A stretch of 64,000 nt of DNA from Tolypocladium sp. Sup5 PDA-1. Lineage: Eukaryota > Ascomycota > Sordariomycetes > Hypocreales > Ophiocordycipitaceae. Made by a program: the position numbers and the translations under genes. Below are positions 33,627 to 43,875 of this stretch, piece by piece. The stretch covers positions 124,001 through 188,000 of the forward strand of contig JPHH03000057.1 in assembly GCA_000750105.3 (NCBI GenBank). Direction: 5' to 3'. Position 1 is the stretch's first letter; the number at the start of each line of letters is the position of its first letter. The notes below the pieces were generated by a model, which saw only the letters and a list, made by a program, of their open reading frames with translations, was not told the origin of the DNA and did no database searches.

Positions 33627-34182
33627 GATGCGTCTGCGCTGCACGTCCTCGCAGCGGTCGGTCGTCCAGGACTCCAGGAGGTTGCCCAGGGAGAGATTGC
33701 CTGCGAATCTATGACGGTGACATGGCGGGGCCCAGCTGATGACGGGAGTCGTGCCCGGTCACTGCCCGGTTGGGGTGCGCCTCGGCCAGTGGCCCAGCTC
33801 GATTGCCTAGAACGGAAATTGGGCCCCGAGGTTCTGGTCTCCGCTCCACCATATCAGGCCATTAGCGTCATCATGAGGAGACCATAATCTGGGGTAATAG
33901 CCGGGGGCGATGCCAGCCATTATCGAACGCCTCTGCAGCAGCAGCCATCTTATCAGCAGCATCTAGAAGCTGCGTATGTGCACGTTAGAAATGCATTAAA
34001 CTTCAAGTCTCGCAGGACCGCGTTGTAGGCCTATGGTTCGTCTAAGTTGGGCAACGGCTCAGGCCGCTTCGCGTTTGAGCAGTGATTGGGAACCACGTAT
34101 TCAAGCCTCCGCAGACACCTGGAACCACTGAAGATGTCCGGCACTATGACCCCTGAAATAAGTATTTACATCTCTTAAGATA
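33627..34182. other. intergenic
   Basis: Promoter of the membrane-protein gene. The first about 70 bp may be coding on the minus strand (GNLLESWTTDRCEDVQRRR), read through an acceptor-like TTCGCAG. Confidence 0.4.
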
Positions 34183-34530
34183 TTACTTGCTTTTATTGCA
34201 GTGCAGCTCCTCGTCAGAACTAGAGTCTGGTCGCTCTGTGTCGTGGAATCGATCGAGCCCCAGAAAGCCAAGCTCAACGCCAAAGCAAGGCGATAATGCG
34301 TAGATGCCGCCCTTTAATGGCCACCCAAGGACTCCGACGCCAATAAATGTGCAAAACTTGACTCTAAACTCAGGAGTCGGGGGGCATTTCTCAATGTTCG
34401 TTGTTGCCATTACTGGCTCTGTTGCTGCTAGTCTCGGCTGACGATAGAGAAAATGCGATAGTGCTAACGGTGCGGATGCTACAGAAGCAAGGAGGCATAG
34501 AGGCAGGAACTGCTGCATTGCGGCACTCAT
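34183..34530 (-). CDS. candidate small secreted protein
   Basis: A 115-residue open frame. The N-terminus looks like a signal peptide: MSAAMQQFLPLCLLASVASA with an Ala-Ser-Ala cleavage site before PLALS. The mature part has four cysteines (EKCPP, KFCTF, SPCFG, LHCNK), a Gly-rich middle (FIGVGVLGWPLKGG) and an acidic end (RPDSSSDEELHCN). Small secreted cysteine-containing proteins are common in fungi, so this is plausible. No family is recognised, and the frame could be chance. A nearby TACTCCGTA motif sits just upstream of its start. Confidence 0.38.
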   Translation of the reverse strand: MSAAMQQFLPLCLLASVASAPLALSHFLYRQPRLAATEPVMATTNIEKCPPTPEFRVKFCTFIGVGVLGWPLKGGIYALSPCFGVELGFLGLDRFHDTERPDSSSDEELHCNKSK

Positions 34531-35936
34531 CTACTCCGTACGTCTATGACGATGACAAACGATCTCAATGCAGCCGCGTAAGAGCGAGGAATTTATATAT
34601 GTGGAAATGCTCGGCCCAGATATTCAATCGTTTTCGTACTTCGCCCTTCGTACAGTGGTGTACAAAGCTGCCTGGACATTGTTGGTCATTGGTCAGAGCA
34701 TTCTTGCCCGGACCACGACGCTCCGGGAACCACGTCAGGTCCACATAACGGAGCTGTAACATCACGAGCCGTGACAGCTCGGCATGCCGGCCCCGTGCCG
34801 AGTTTCTGGCCTCCTTGCAAGTGACGGTTGACATGAAACAGCAGCGTCTCGTTGTTGAGTGCCGATGACGCTTACCGGACCCTAGGCAGTCAGAGTCCAA
34901 CAACGCCAGGATTCATTGTCAAATTGGGTCGCAAAGACTGCAATGCATTGGCAGCATTTCTAGTTCAATTGGACGAACAGTTCGAGCAAGAGTATAATAG
35001 TAAGATACTGTACTATATGCCCTGCCCCCCTGCCCGGCAAGTGAGCCGTCGTGACGTTGTTGGGCCTCGGTCGGCTGAAATCATGCAGGGCGCTCGCACA
35101 GACCCAGTAACCGGCACCCGCCAGGATAACACGATTAACACTTCAGGCCATGCAGCCATTCGGAGCCAACGAAGTTCGGGCGAGTCATCATGCCCGCGTG
35201 ACGACGGTCCAAAGAGAGCGCCGTGCCGTCCGTTGAGCCTCACGGTGTGGTGCGTCGCCCAGCAGGCAAACCCCTGCTTCAGAGAGCGTCTTCAGCTCGC
35301 ATGGCCAGCGAGCGAGCGAGGCGATGGGATGAATCAGAATCGACGGACCTGACAGCTGATGCCGCTTCATTAGTTCATTACCTAGGGGCCGTTTTTCGTT
35401 TCACTGGAGCCAACCGCTGCTCAGAGCTGCACGTCGATGCCAGGTACATGTCCTCTGCATGCAACCCTCCGTGCCTTGCTTCTCCCTCGATCGTCAGAGA
35501 GCCCTGAGGAGGACACCGTTTGCCTCTACAGGTACGAATACAGGCGTGGGTCAGACACGCCTGGACGGCCGTTTGTCGAGGAGTGACTGCGCCGGCCGGC
35601 CCGGAGCCCATCGTCACCCGTCGTCGGTCAATCGGGCGCTGCAAACGAGTGGCGGGTCCCGCTTTTGGTACGTACTCGTACGCGCGACACCAACGACGGG
35701 CAGGGAGCCGCCTCAAACGACACGAGCCTGGGCTGGGCTGTCGGCAGATAAAGCTGGCGACGGAGCCACCCACGGCCCTGCCTGGGTTTCTCCTCCCAAC
35801 TGTTGTCTGCGGTACGGCTGAGAGTCTGAGACCATCTCTGCTGGACGAGAAAAGTTATGATGACAATGCCATTGTTGGCTCGCCCTCACCGCTGATTACA
35901 TCACCGCCCTCCACCCACTATTATTGACCTGGAAGG
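34531..35936. other. intergenic
   Basis: 1.4 kb with no supported gene; several short open frames with no features. Confidence 0.55.
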
Positions 35937-36262
35937 ATGCTGGGGCTCGCCGATAGGGCTCCTGCCGCTAACCCGTTCGAGGGCGCTCCCCTATTCAGGC
36001 CCTTCGCTGGACCGTGCAGGCGCTACAGCTCCAGCTGCCGCCATTGTTCCTGTTGCTGGTCAACAGCCGCCGCCCCTGGAAGCGCTCCAGCAGGCCCCGA
36101 TCGACGTCCCTCCATCGACGACGCGGCCAACGAAAAATTGAAGCCATCGCCAACGCAAGCATCATCACCGCCGCGCCCCTCGCCCTCTCCCGAGCCTGCA
36201 CTCGACGCGTCGCTGCCACCCCCAATCGGCATCGCCAGATCGCATCACTTGCTCTCTCTGAC

Positions 36263-36294
<32 letters not shown>

Positions 36295-37844
36295 CGCCGT
36301 CGAGCTGCCCCCTGAGCACGGTCGTCACGGCGGCCGTGCCGACTCCGTCTTTCCCACGGCTCCTCACGCATTCCAGCCGTCCTCCACCTCGACCGCTTCG
36401 CCCTCCCTAGATGCAGCGCAGAGCCTGCGACTGCCGCCTCTCTCCCAGCAGCCCAGCTATCCCAGCCACATCGGCTCCCCAGGCCGTTCGCCCCAGGATC
36501 TCGCCGTCGCCGCCGCAGAGGCCTTGAACCCTCAGCAGGGCCGCCAGCAGGGCCAACGATTCCAGTCGCCCTTTCGCAGCCGTGCCACGACTACAGCCTC
36601 CTCATCCTCGACTCCTCGCCGTCCCCGCCGACTATCATCTGCCCGACTCTGGAACCCGACCAACTCGACGCCGCGAAACACGCAGCCTCGCAAACGACGC
36701 ACATCGTCTCCCCCCGCGCCCCCCGTTCCACTGCAGCATCCCACGCTCGACGCCTTTTCGGACACGAGCGACCTCATCGCCACTGGAGCCGGCGACTATC
36801 CCCTCCTAACCCTTCCCGAACAGCGGCAGACGAGGCACTCCCCGTCCATCCGTGCCAGTCTCCAAATCGAACGAAGCGGCAGCCACGATCACCGAGTGAG
36901 CCTGCCCAGATCAGTACGCGCCTCGTACGACGGAAGTCGATCTCAGCTCCCGACGCCGGGCCCACGGGAATTCGAACTCGAGCCCTTTAGCCAAGCCTTT
37001 GAACAGCAAGCGAAACCTACCAAGGTCGACAAAGGAAAAGGCAAAGCCATCATGACACCTCCAAACGAAGACCCCAGGCGGTCCTACTCGAGGGACCTGG
37101 AACGGGGGCCAGACGTGCTGGAGTCTCGTCCCTCGAATGTCTCTGTCGGAGACGGCATTGGCTCGGCGATCTCATCGTCCAACTCGTCCATCATGGGCGA
37201 GGATGTGCAGGCCGATGCCGGCGAGGAATGGGGCCCCCAGCATCCCTGCTATCCTCACGTGAACCCACACGTCCCCATCGACTCGCACGAGTTCGCAACC
37301 ACGCGCATAATACGCATCCGCCGAGACTGGCTCGTCAAGGGCGACCTGGCCCCAACCTTTTCCAACCTCTACCCTGAGATCCTAGACCCGGCAGGCGTGT
37401 CGGAGCAAGAGTTTCGGCGCGTCATCGAGAAGCTGAATGGAGATCTGGTGCCCATATTCGACCCGTACAGCGTCCGGAACATCGTGGACAGCCTGCTGGG
37501 CCTTGTCACTGGCTGGCTGTGGGACGACTTTGGGCTCACCGGCATCAAGGCTCGGCTCAACGAGCTGGAGAAGTGGATCAACAAGTGGAACCTGGAGATG
37601 GAAAAGGCAATGGCGTCAGAGGAGGGCATCATCCCGCCCAAGCTTATATCGCTTCGACAGACGGGATACATGACGGTAAGAGTCTTACTGTGCCGCCCTT
37701 GCGGTCAGAGCGATTACTGACTTTATGTGCTAGCTGGACATACAAATACCAGATCCGGAAATCGCTCCCGCGCCGAGTAGTACTGGCGCTGGTGAATCGC
37801 GGACAGCGCTGCCAATGGAGCCAGCGCCTGCGATAACTGCCTGA
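35937..37844 (+). CDS. ERF4: ERF4/GOLGA7-family palmitoyltransferase accessory subunit
   Basis: The C-terminal 130 residues match the ERF4/Golgin-A7 domain: TRIIRIRRDWLVKGDLAPTF, SNLYPEILDP, EFRRVIEKLNGDLV, IFDPYSVRNIVDSLLGLVTG and WLWDDFGLTGIKARLNELEK. In yeast the partner (ERF2) palmitoylates Ras at the endomembrane. A last intron (37677-37734) adds a short tail ending in PMEPAPAITA, stop 37842-37844. The first about 300 residues are low-complexity Ser/Pro/Arg. Two frames compete before 36375: one (ATG 35937) reads IDDAANEKLKPSPTQAS and a run of Gln, the other (ATG 36014) reads the same CAG tract as Ala. A weak intron 36318-36374 would join the first frame to the domain. Domain certain, start uncertain. 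Confidence 0.85.
36263..36291. repeat. CAG trinucleotide repeat
   Basis: About nine CAG/CAA units inside the ERF4-like gene. They are read as Gln or Ala depending on the frame. Confidence 0.85.
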
Positions 37845-38394
37845 GTTTTCTTTCCGGATCTGTCTTTCCACTTGATGATACCCTTACTCTTTCGACATTC
37901 CATTCCTTCTCACCTACCACTTTAATTTTCACTGATGACGAGCGACTCGGCTATGGAAATGAGCATGGCGACCGTCCATGAGCTTCTCGACGTGCTACAC
38001 CCGCCTGGGCGTACCACGGGAGAGCACACTGTATCCTTTTACAGGGGGCGTTTCTTTGATACCAAGGCATTTGCATAGCGTGTTTTATACTTCTCCGGGG
38101 CCTGCGTGAGGGCCTTTGCGTGTGGAAGGGGTTGGATATTTGCAACTGGCGGAGGCGGCGTTGTTGGATCCTGTGCCTGGGATGGCGATTGATGGATGGT
38201 TGTGGTTACGCGGCTGTGTCCGCAGTTGCAGAGGAAGTGGGCTTGACGGCACTCGTCGCCGGGAGCAATGCCTGTGATGTACAAAGTACTGAGGTTGTAA
38301 TTATACTTGGCCCTTGGAATCTTTCACGATGTACCCTGTGACCTGGTCTCCTCTGGCCCTGGCTCGGGGGAACTTGCATCTTTCGTGTCTGCCC
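37845..38394. other. intergenic
   Basis: Between ERF4 (plus) and the lipase relict (minus). No coding sequence seen. Confidence 0.55.
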
Positions 38395-38880
38395 TCATTC
38401 GACCTCGCCGATCTCCGTCTCCGTATCCGACATCTCCCCTTGCTGACGAGCCACCTCCGTTTCTAGTGCTTCCACCCTCTTTTGGTAGTACCTCATGAGA
38501 TGAAGGAGAGGATTGCCAAAGAGATTTTGCTCCACTTCCTGCGCGCTAACTGTATCCGCCTTCCAGCTGGTCGACGAGACATCCTCGGGACATCCTCGGG
38601 ATCAACGTCTTGAAGAACGATGCAACGCCCGCTTACCCTGAAAGTTGGCGGCGGGACACGAAAGCCCTGAGGGTATCGCTTCTTCGGGTCCTCATCGGAA
38701 AGTACGTAGACGTCAGGCAGTGCCTTGATGTATTCTTCTTGGGCTAGTGGAACGGGATCCCCCTCGTTGATGATGGTCAGGAATAGCCCCGACTAAAAAC
38801 CGGCGACTGTGATGGCAGGATGGGACTCGTTGCCACGGATGGGCACCCAAAAGATGATGCAGTGGACGTGATTGGACCCT
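38395..38880 (-). pseudogene. relict of a class 3 lipase-like alpha/beta hydrolase
   Basis: On the minus strand, pieces of one protein appear in shifting frames. First is HVHCIIF, which continues as GCPSVATSPILPS only if one T of a TTTT run (38849-38852) is skipped. Next, after a TAG that could be an intron acceptor, comes GLFLTIINEGDPVPLAQEEY and IKALPDVYVLS, then RVPPPTFRVSGRCIVLQDVD. Reading then breaks at a perfect 11-bp tandem duplication (38578-38599). If only one copy is counted the frame continues into SWKADTVSAQEVEQNLFGNP, LLHLMRYYQKRVEALETEVA and a stop at 38395-38397. The IVNE-D-V-AQ-Y pattern and FRVSGRCIVL are what I know from fungal lipase_3 proteins. The nucleophile GxSxG region is not present. 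Confidence 0.6.
38578..38599. repeat. perfect 11-bp tandem duplication
   Basis: GACATCCTCGG occurs twice back to back. It shifts the frame of the lipase relict. Confidence 0.95.
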
Positions 38881-40092
38881 GTTTATTGTCTCTCAACCCC
38901 AGACTTCCTTGGAGACGCAGGTTTGATACGTACCTGGCACAATCGTCGGATAGTGCCTGTGTTGTTCCATGCTCGGTGTCACTTGCAGCCAGTCCTCACT
39001 GCCCAGACCTTGGCTTGTGTCCTTGGTTGCGTGGCCATGGTGAGAAGCCTTTTTGCCGAGCCTATACGAGAAGTGCGAATTCCACGCCAGTACGAGTAGA
39101 CAAGAGGTTCGCAACAGTTGGCGTCTGGATTCTCACGGGAGAAATTGGCACATCCACTACGGAGTATAGCAGGCCATTTATTAGGATATCGCAGCAAGGG
39201 CTCACCCAATTCCCGGGATTGAGTGAGCCAAGCCCATGGTTACAAACGACCATCCGACTCCCGATAAGGGTCACAAGAGCGCTTGATTCGAACCATGAAA
39301 GACCGTCCTAGCGGTGCGGGCCCCTTGAAAATGAGGCCATAGGCCACGAGGCTATTGGCGATGGCTGATGGCGCTTGTGTTTGGTGGGTGGTGTCAGCAG
39401 GGATCTGAGACCGCCTCGCTTGCAGTTAGCGGGCCCAAGCCGTCTCCTCCCCATTCCCCAATGCCACCACGAATCGCGGGCGTACTCGTACTGTATGATG
39501 ATAATGCTCTACGTACGGAGTACGGAGTATGGAAGGCATGATACGTCAATGGCACCAAGGGACGTTTCTGTTGTTGGGTTCATGATGAGACCCATACGGT
39601 CCTATGTAGAGACCTTACAGTATGACTCAACCGGCTCATCAACGGCCAGGGCATCTTCCGCCACACACCTTGGCGACTCACGAACGGCTGCGGGCCAAAG
39701 CGCTGCCAATTCGACGGCGGCGAGATGCCACAACTGCCGCGTACAGTACTGTACGAGTACCCCATCCCCTGCCGTCCCTCCAAGAAGTGGCGTTCCCGAG
39801 AAACGGGCCGTTGGGTCAATTGATGTGTACGAGTAATGATGTATTAGTCCGTACTGACGATCCGTACTCCTGAGGCGCATCCGTACCAGCGGCTGACAGG
39901 GTACTCCTCGCGAGCGACTTTTGTTAGCTTTAATTGAGTATATGAACTCGAGCAAACTCGGGGCTCTCTTCATCGATTGCTTGACCGATTACTATTTATC
40001 ATCTCGCGAGGCCATGTTCGCTACATTTCCCAGCCTACTCCTGTTCCCTACAGCAGGGACATCTCGTGTTCCGCCGCAAGATCGGGTTCGAC
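38881..40092. other. intergenic
   Basis: The first 200 bp may hold further scraps of the lipase relict (minus). Three copies of the TACGGAGTA/TCCGTACT motif occur (39158-39167, 39513-39530, 39844-39872). No gene is supported. Confidence 0.5.
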
Positions 40093-41369
40093 ATGGCCAC
40101 TTCACCGGTTGACCTTGCTGTCGCGATCCCGACCTTGGTGGGCTCGCTGTCGTCTTTTCTGGCTTCTGTGACGGTCATCGGGTTGCATGTTGCGTTCCCG
40201 CCTAAGCGCCATTTTCGCCATGCGCTCATCATTAATCTCCTTGTTGCAGGTAAACGAGCCTTCCCGACTTCGTCCCGACTCTTTCTCACCATGCCCGCGA
40301 CTAGATCTGATTAACAGCCTCAACAACTCGATTTCTGGAAGCGCCATATTGGCACGCGGCTACCAAACCCCAAACACCCCGCCGGATGGCAAATGCATTG
40401 CCAACGCATGGGTCGGTCAATTTTCCGTTCAGGCGGTCGACTTTAATATCTTGATTATATCGATAATTGTCTGCTACTCGGTTTTCAGCCGTCGCCAGAC
40501 CGTGGCGCCGTCTACCCGGGCAACTATACTTGTGTGCGCTTGTGCCTGGATTCCAGGCCTAATTACCAGTAAGTGCGAGTCTGGGATTGTTCCCACACGG
40601 AAAGGAAAGCAGCTTATAGACCAATGTAACAGGCAATATTGGACTTGGACTAAACGCCTACGGATACGTCAGCGGAAACTGGTGCTGGATTAAACCAGGC
40701 CGCCTCGACCTCCGGTATGGTCTTACGCACGGATGGCGCATAGCTATTTTCCTGGCTACCATCGCCATCTATACCGCCATCTACATACGTCTCAAGAGAG
40801 TCTTTGGCAGGGTTAGAATGTCTGGCCCAAGCTCGTCGACGACGGCCAATCTGAGCATGGGCAGGGACGCGATAGAACATGAGCTATCTGACACTCAAAG
40901 GATCTTGGTTACCAGTTCGTTTACCATGGCGCATGAGCACGACAGCCAGCGAAAGCAGGGCCACGGGCTACAAGGTAGTGCTCCCAGCGACAACACAGCT
41001 ACGTGGTCGCTTTCCTCTACGGAACACGGTCGTGCCTACACGCCTGAAGAGCCGACTCAAGTTCGGCCTGTCAAGGCGTCACCCGTCGAGACGGGCCGCA
41101 AGGCTGGGATGCCAGCGTCGCCCAATCTTCGGAAGATGCTACTCATGAACGGATACCCCATTGCATACATCATCCTCTGGATCCCCGGAATGGCCAACCG
41201 CCTTGCGGAGTCGATAGGAGCGTCACCGCGTTGGTTGACAGTCCTGCAAGCCTCGACGCAGTTCGTTGGAGTGGCCAATGCCTTGACGTATGGATTTAGC
41301 GAACAAATGCGGCGACGGATCCAGAAGAAGAATAACTCTCGACGCAATTTTTCAAGGGCGCAGGGTTAG
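40093..41369 (+). CDS. seven-transmembrane receptor, cAMP-receptor/Git3-like class
   Basis: About 385 residues in three exons. The first intron (40249-40307) joins LINLLVA to DLINSLNNS. The second (about 40570-40632) joins LIT to the exon reading GLGLNAYGYVSGNWCWIKPG. Hydrophobic segments in order: VAIPTLVGSLSSFLASVTVI, HALIINLLVADLIN, FSVQAVDFNILIISIIVCYS, TRATILVCACAWIPGLIT, HGWRIAIFLATIAIYTAIYI, then after a long polar third loop MLLMNGYPIAYIILWIPGMA and VLQASTQFVGVANALTYGF. The paired Cys (GKCIANAW and NWCWIKPG) would bridge extracellular loops. NGYP.AYI..W.PG.ANR in TM6 is what fungal class V (cAMP-receptor-like) and Git3 glucose-sensor-like receptors show. The ligand is unknown. Confidence 0.8.
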
Positions 41370-42075
41370 TTAGATATTTGCAGATGCAGAGAGGGGTTGG
41401 ACAGAGTACTGCCATCATCCGCAAGCGATGTGGTCTGCATATGGACCACAGCAGGTGGCTTCAATACAGTAAACATGGACAGGGTTGGCATATTTAACCC
41501 TGGGGAAAAAACATCCTGGTCTGTCTGTGGCAGTGATGCTATCGATGCAGTGTCACGGTTAACAAGGACAAGACAGAGGTCTTTGCCTCGGCAAGCTCGT
41601 GCTGTGGAGCGAGCCGAGAAGAGTGGTGTTTCGGGCGGAGAACCAGAAGTGGTTTAAAAGCGAATACAAATCTCGACCCCGAGCAGACACCTTGGCAAAT
41701 GAGCTGCGCTTGTCATGGTTCAACAAAGTCGGACACCATTAGCCCGAAAAGCGGTACGGCTGCTCTGTCTCAGGCTACCTTATGTCAGCCCAATACATCA
41801 CGAACGACCACAACCAAAGTGGGCGCCAGGCATCTCACTAATCGCGGGGGAGGGAGCTTCATGAATTGTCCCTACCTACAGTAGTGTATCCCCTGCTATA
41901 GGTTTACCCTATGCTCAGGGGTTATTGATGCCAGAAAATCGAGGCAGGGAACCGACCCGCGCTGACTAAGCCTTCCTTTTGGTAACATAAATCCATCCCC
42001 CGGAGTTCCTGACCCTCGGACGTTAGTTCCCATAAATGATAGATACGAAGTATCCGTCCCACTGCACATCCAGCC
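41370..42075. other. intergenic
   Basis: No coding sequence recognised between the receptor and acetyltransferase genes (same strand). Confidence 0.55.
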
Positions 42076-42886
42076 ATGGCAGCCCCTCCGCTCTCCGAGA
42101 ACAAGCCGAAGATGGCCCGGGGCGAGCTCTATCACGCCTTCACGCCGGAGCTCGTCGCCGAGCGCGCGAGGTGCAAGGCGGCCCTACACGCGTACAATGC
42201 TGTTGCGGGGGTCGCGTCGCGGCGAGAGACGGTGCGCCTCTGGAGAGAGTGAGTCCCCCTCAAGGGGTACTCTCTCAGCAGCAACAGCAGCAGCCCCCTC
42301 AGACCGCAACGCCCCTGACTCACTGCTCCCGGCCTGCAGAATAGTATGTGATACCACCCCTCTGCCACCAGAGCTGCCCGACGCTGCCGCCGACGAGGCC
42401 CAGTTCGATGAGGATCCGCTGGTAGAGGGCCCGGCATACATGGACTACGGCACGCAGGTCAAGCTGGGCAAGGGCGTGTATGTCAATGCGTACTCGACGT
42501 GGATCGACACCTGCACCATCAGCGTCGGGGCACGCACGCTCTTGGGTCCGCACGTCTCGCTATTCAGCGGCACGCACCCGCTAGACCCGGAGATCCGCAA
42601 CGGCACCAAGGGCCCGGAGACGGGCCAGGAGATTCATATCGGAGAGGACTGCTGGATCGGTGGCAACGTCACGATCCTGCCGGGGGTCACAGTGGGCAGG
42701 GGCGCGACGGTGGGGGCCGGGAGCGTGGTCACCAAGGATGTGCCGCCATTTCACGTAGTTGCGGGCAACCCGGCGCGCATCATACGCAAGATCAAGACGA
42801 ACATGGATCCAGAGCAGCGTGTGCGGGAGAGGGACAAGGACACTCAAAGGGCAGAGCAGCCCATGGCGGTCATGTCGTACGAGTAG
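42076..42886 (+). CDS. hexapeptide-repeat sugar O-acetyltransferase (Maa/NodL type)
   Basis: About 239 residues in two exons (intron 42250-42340). The N-terminal maltose-acetyltransferase domain is clear: KMARGELYHAFTPELVAERA and RCKAALHAYNAV. The left-handed beta-helix follows, with hexapeptide turns KLGKGVYVNAYSTWIDTC, ISVGARTLLGPHVSLFSG, the catalytic-His block GTHPLDPEIRNGT, IHIGEDCWIGGNVTILPGVT and VGRGATVGAGSVVTKDVPPF, then VVAGNPARIIRKI. It transfers an acetyl group from acetyl-CoA to a sugar hydroxyl; in fungi the natural acceptor is mostly unknown. Family length is normal, with a short charged tail. Confidence 0.93.
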
Positions 42887-43875
42887 AGCCTGCGTCGGCA
42901 TCTATAAGAGCGGCGATGCATTCTCAGGCTATCCAGGAACCGCAAACGGGAAAGAGACTGCCGTGATCGATTGCCTGGTCATGGAGGCTGCAAAGTGCAA
43001 ATCCAACCCGTCCAAGAGGCTGTCAGCACAGCGAAGACGGCTCCACAGCTTCTTGGATCGGAAGTTGACAAGTACTCGTGCCTACCAGAAGCTCCAACTC
43101 GGAGTCCTGCCGGCTTAGAGTAGTGCCATGTCCCAAATCGTGTGTTTGACTCAGCTAGGATTTTGGATCATTTCCAGGACGGCTGGGTGACGCTTCAGTA
43201 CGGCGACGTGCCCTTCGCGCAGCAGGTTCCGATAACGATCAAGAGCACCCGCCAGTGAAACGGGGTTCAGGACAGAGACAGGCGCCTTCACGCCCTGCCG
43301 TAGAAGAGTTAATCCGTTTCTCAACATACGAGTACAAGAACCGCTCATTCCTCCCTTGATGATCAATTCAAGCTATAATGACGCCTTCTTTCTGCTATAT
43401 GTACCGGGACAGGAAGGCGCTGTCACGCGCAGAGTCCATTCCGGCGGCAGAGACTCTTCTTGTGTCTGTGCACGTGTTGTGTTGTGTTGTGTTGTGTTGT
43501 GTTGTGTTGTGTTGTGTTGTGTTGTGTTGTGTTGTGTTGTGTTTAGACTCAACGCTGAGGTGCGCACCGCCTCCAACTACGTCTTTCCTTGATACTTCTC
43601 TTGAGCCTTCAGCAACTGTTGCATAAATTATGCGATGCGTAGCATCGAAATTGTCACGCCTTTTTGCCCCGTTCTGCATCCCGACAAGGCACAGCGGTAA
43701 TAACCCGGACGGGACCCATAAGCTCCCGGACGGATCCCGCCCGAGCCCACGACAAACTGCGCCGATCCAGGACTGACGCATTTTCTCGAACGACATCGGA
43801 GCAGTCAAATTTCACTCTTTGCTCTTCACCTCTGGTGAATTCCACGTCGCAGCCCGACAAGAAAGCGCGTCCACA
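42887..43875. other. intergenic with pentanucleotide repeat
   Basis: No supported gene. A minus-strand frame at 43151-43366 reads as protein-like (PVSVLNPVSLAGALDRYRNL) but has no recognised family. The TTGTG repeat is listed separately. Confidence 0.5.
43471..43542. repeat. (GTGTT)n pentanucleotide microsatellite
   Basis: About 14 perfect GTGTT units without interruption. Confidence 0.95.

Noticed and set aside
39270..39310. GGTTCGAATC on the minus strand, like a tRNA T-loop
   Set aside because: The flanks do not pair as a T-stem, and no anticodon or D arm can be folded.
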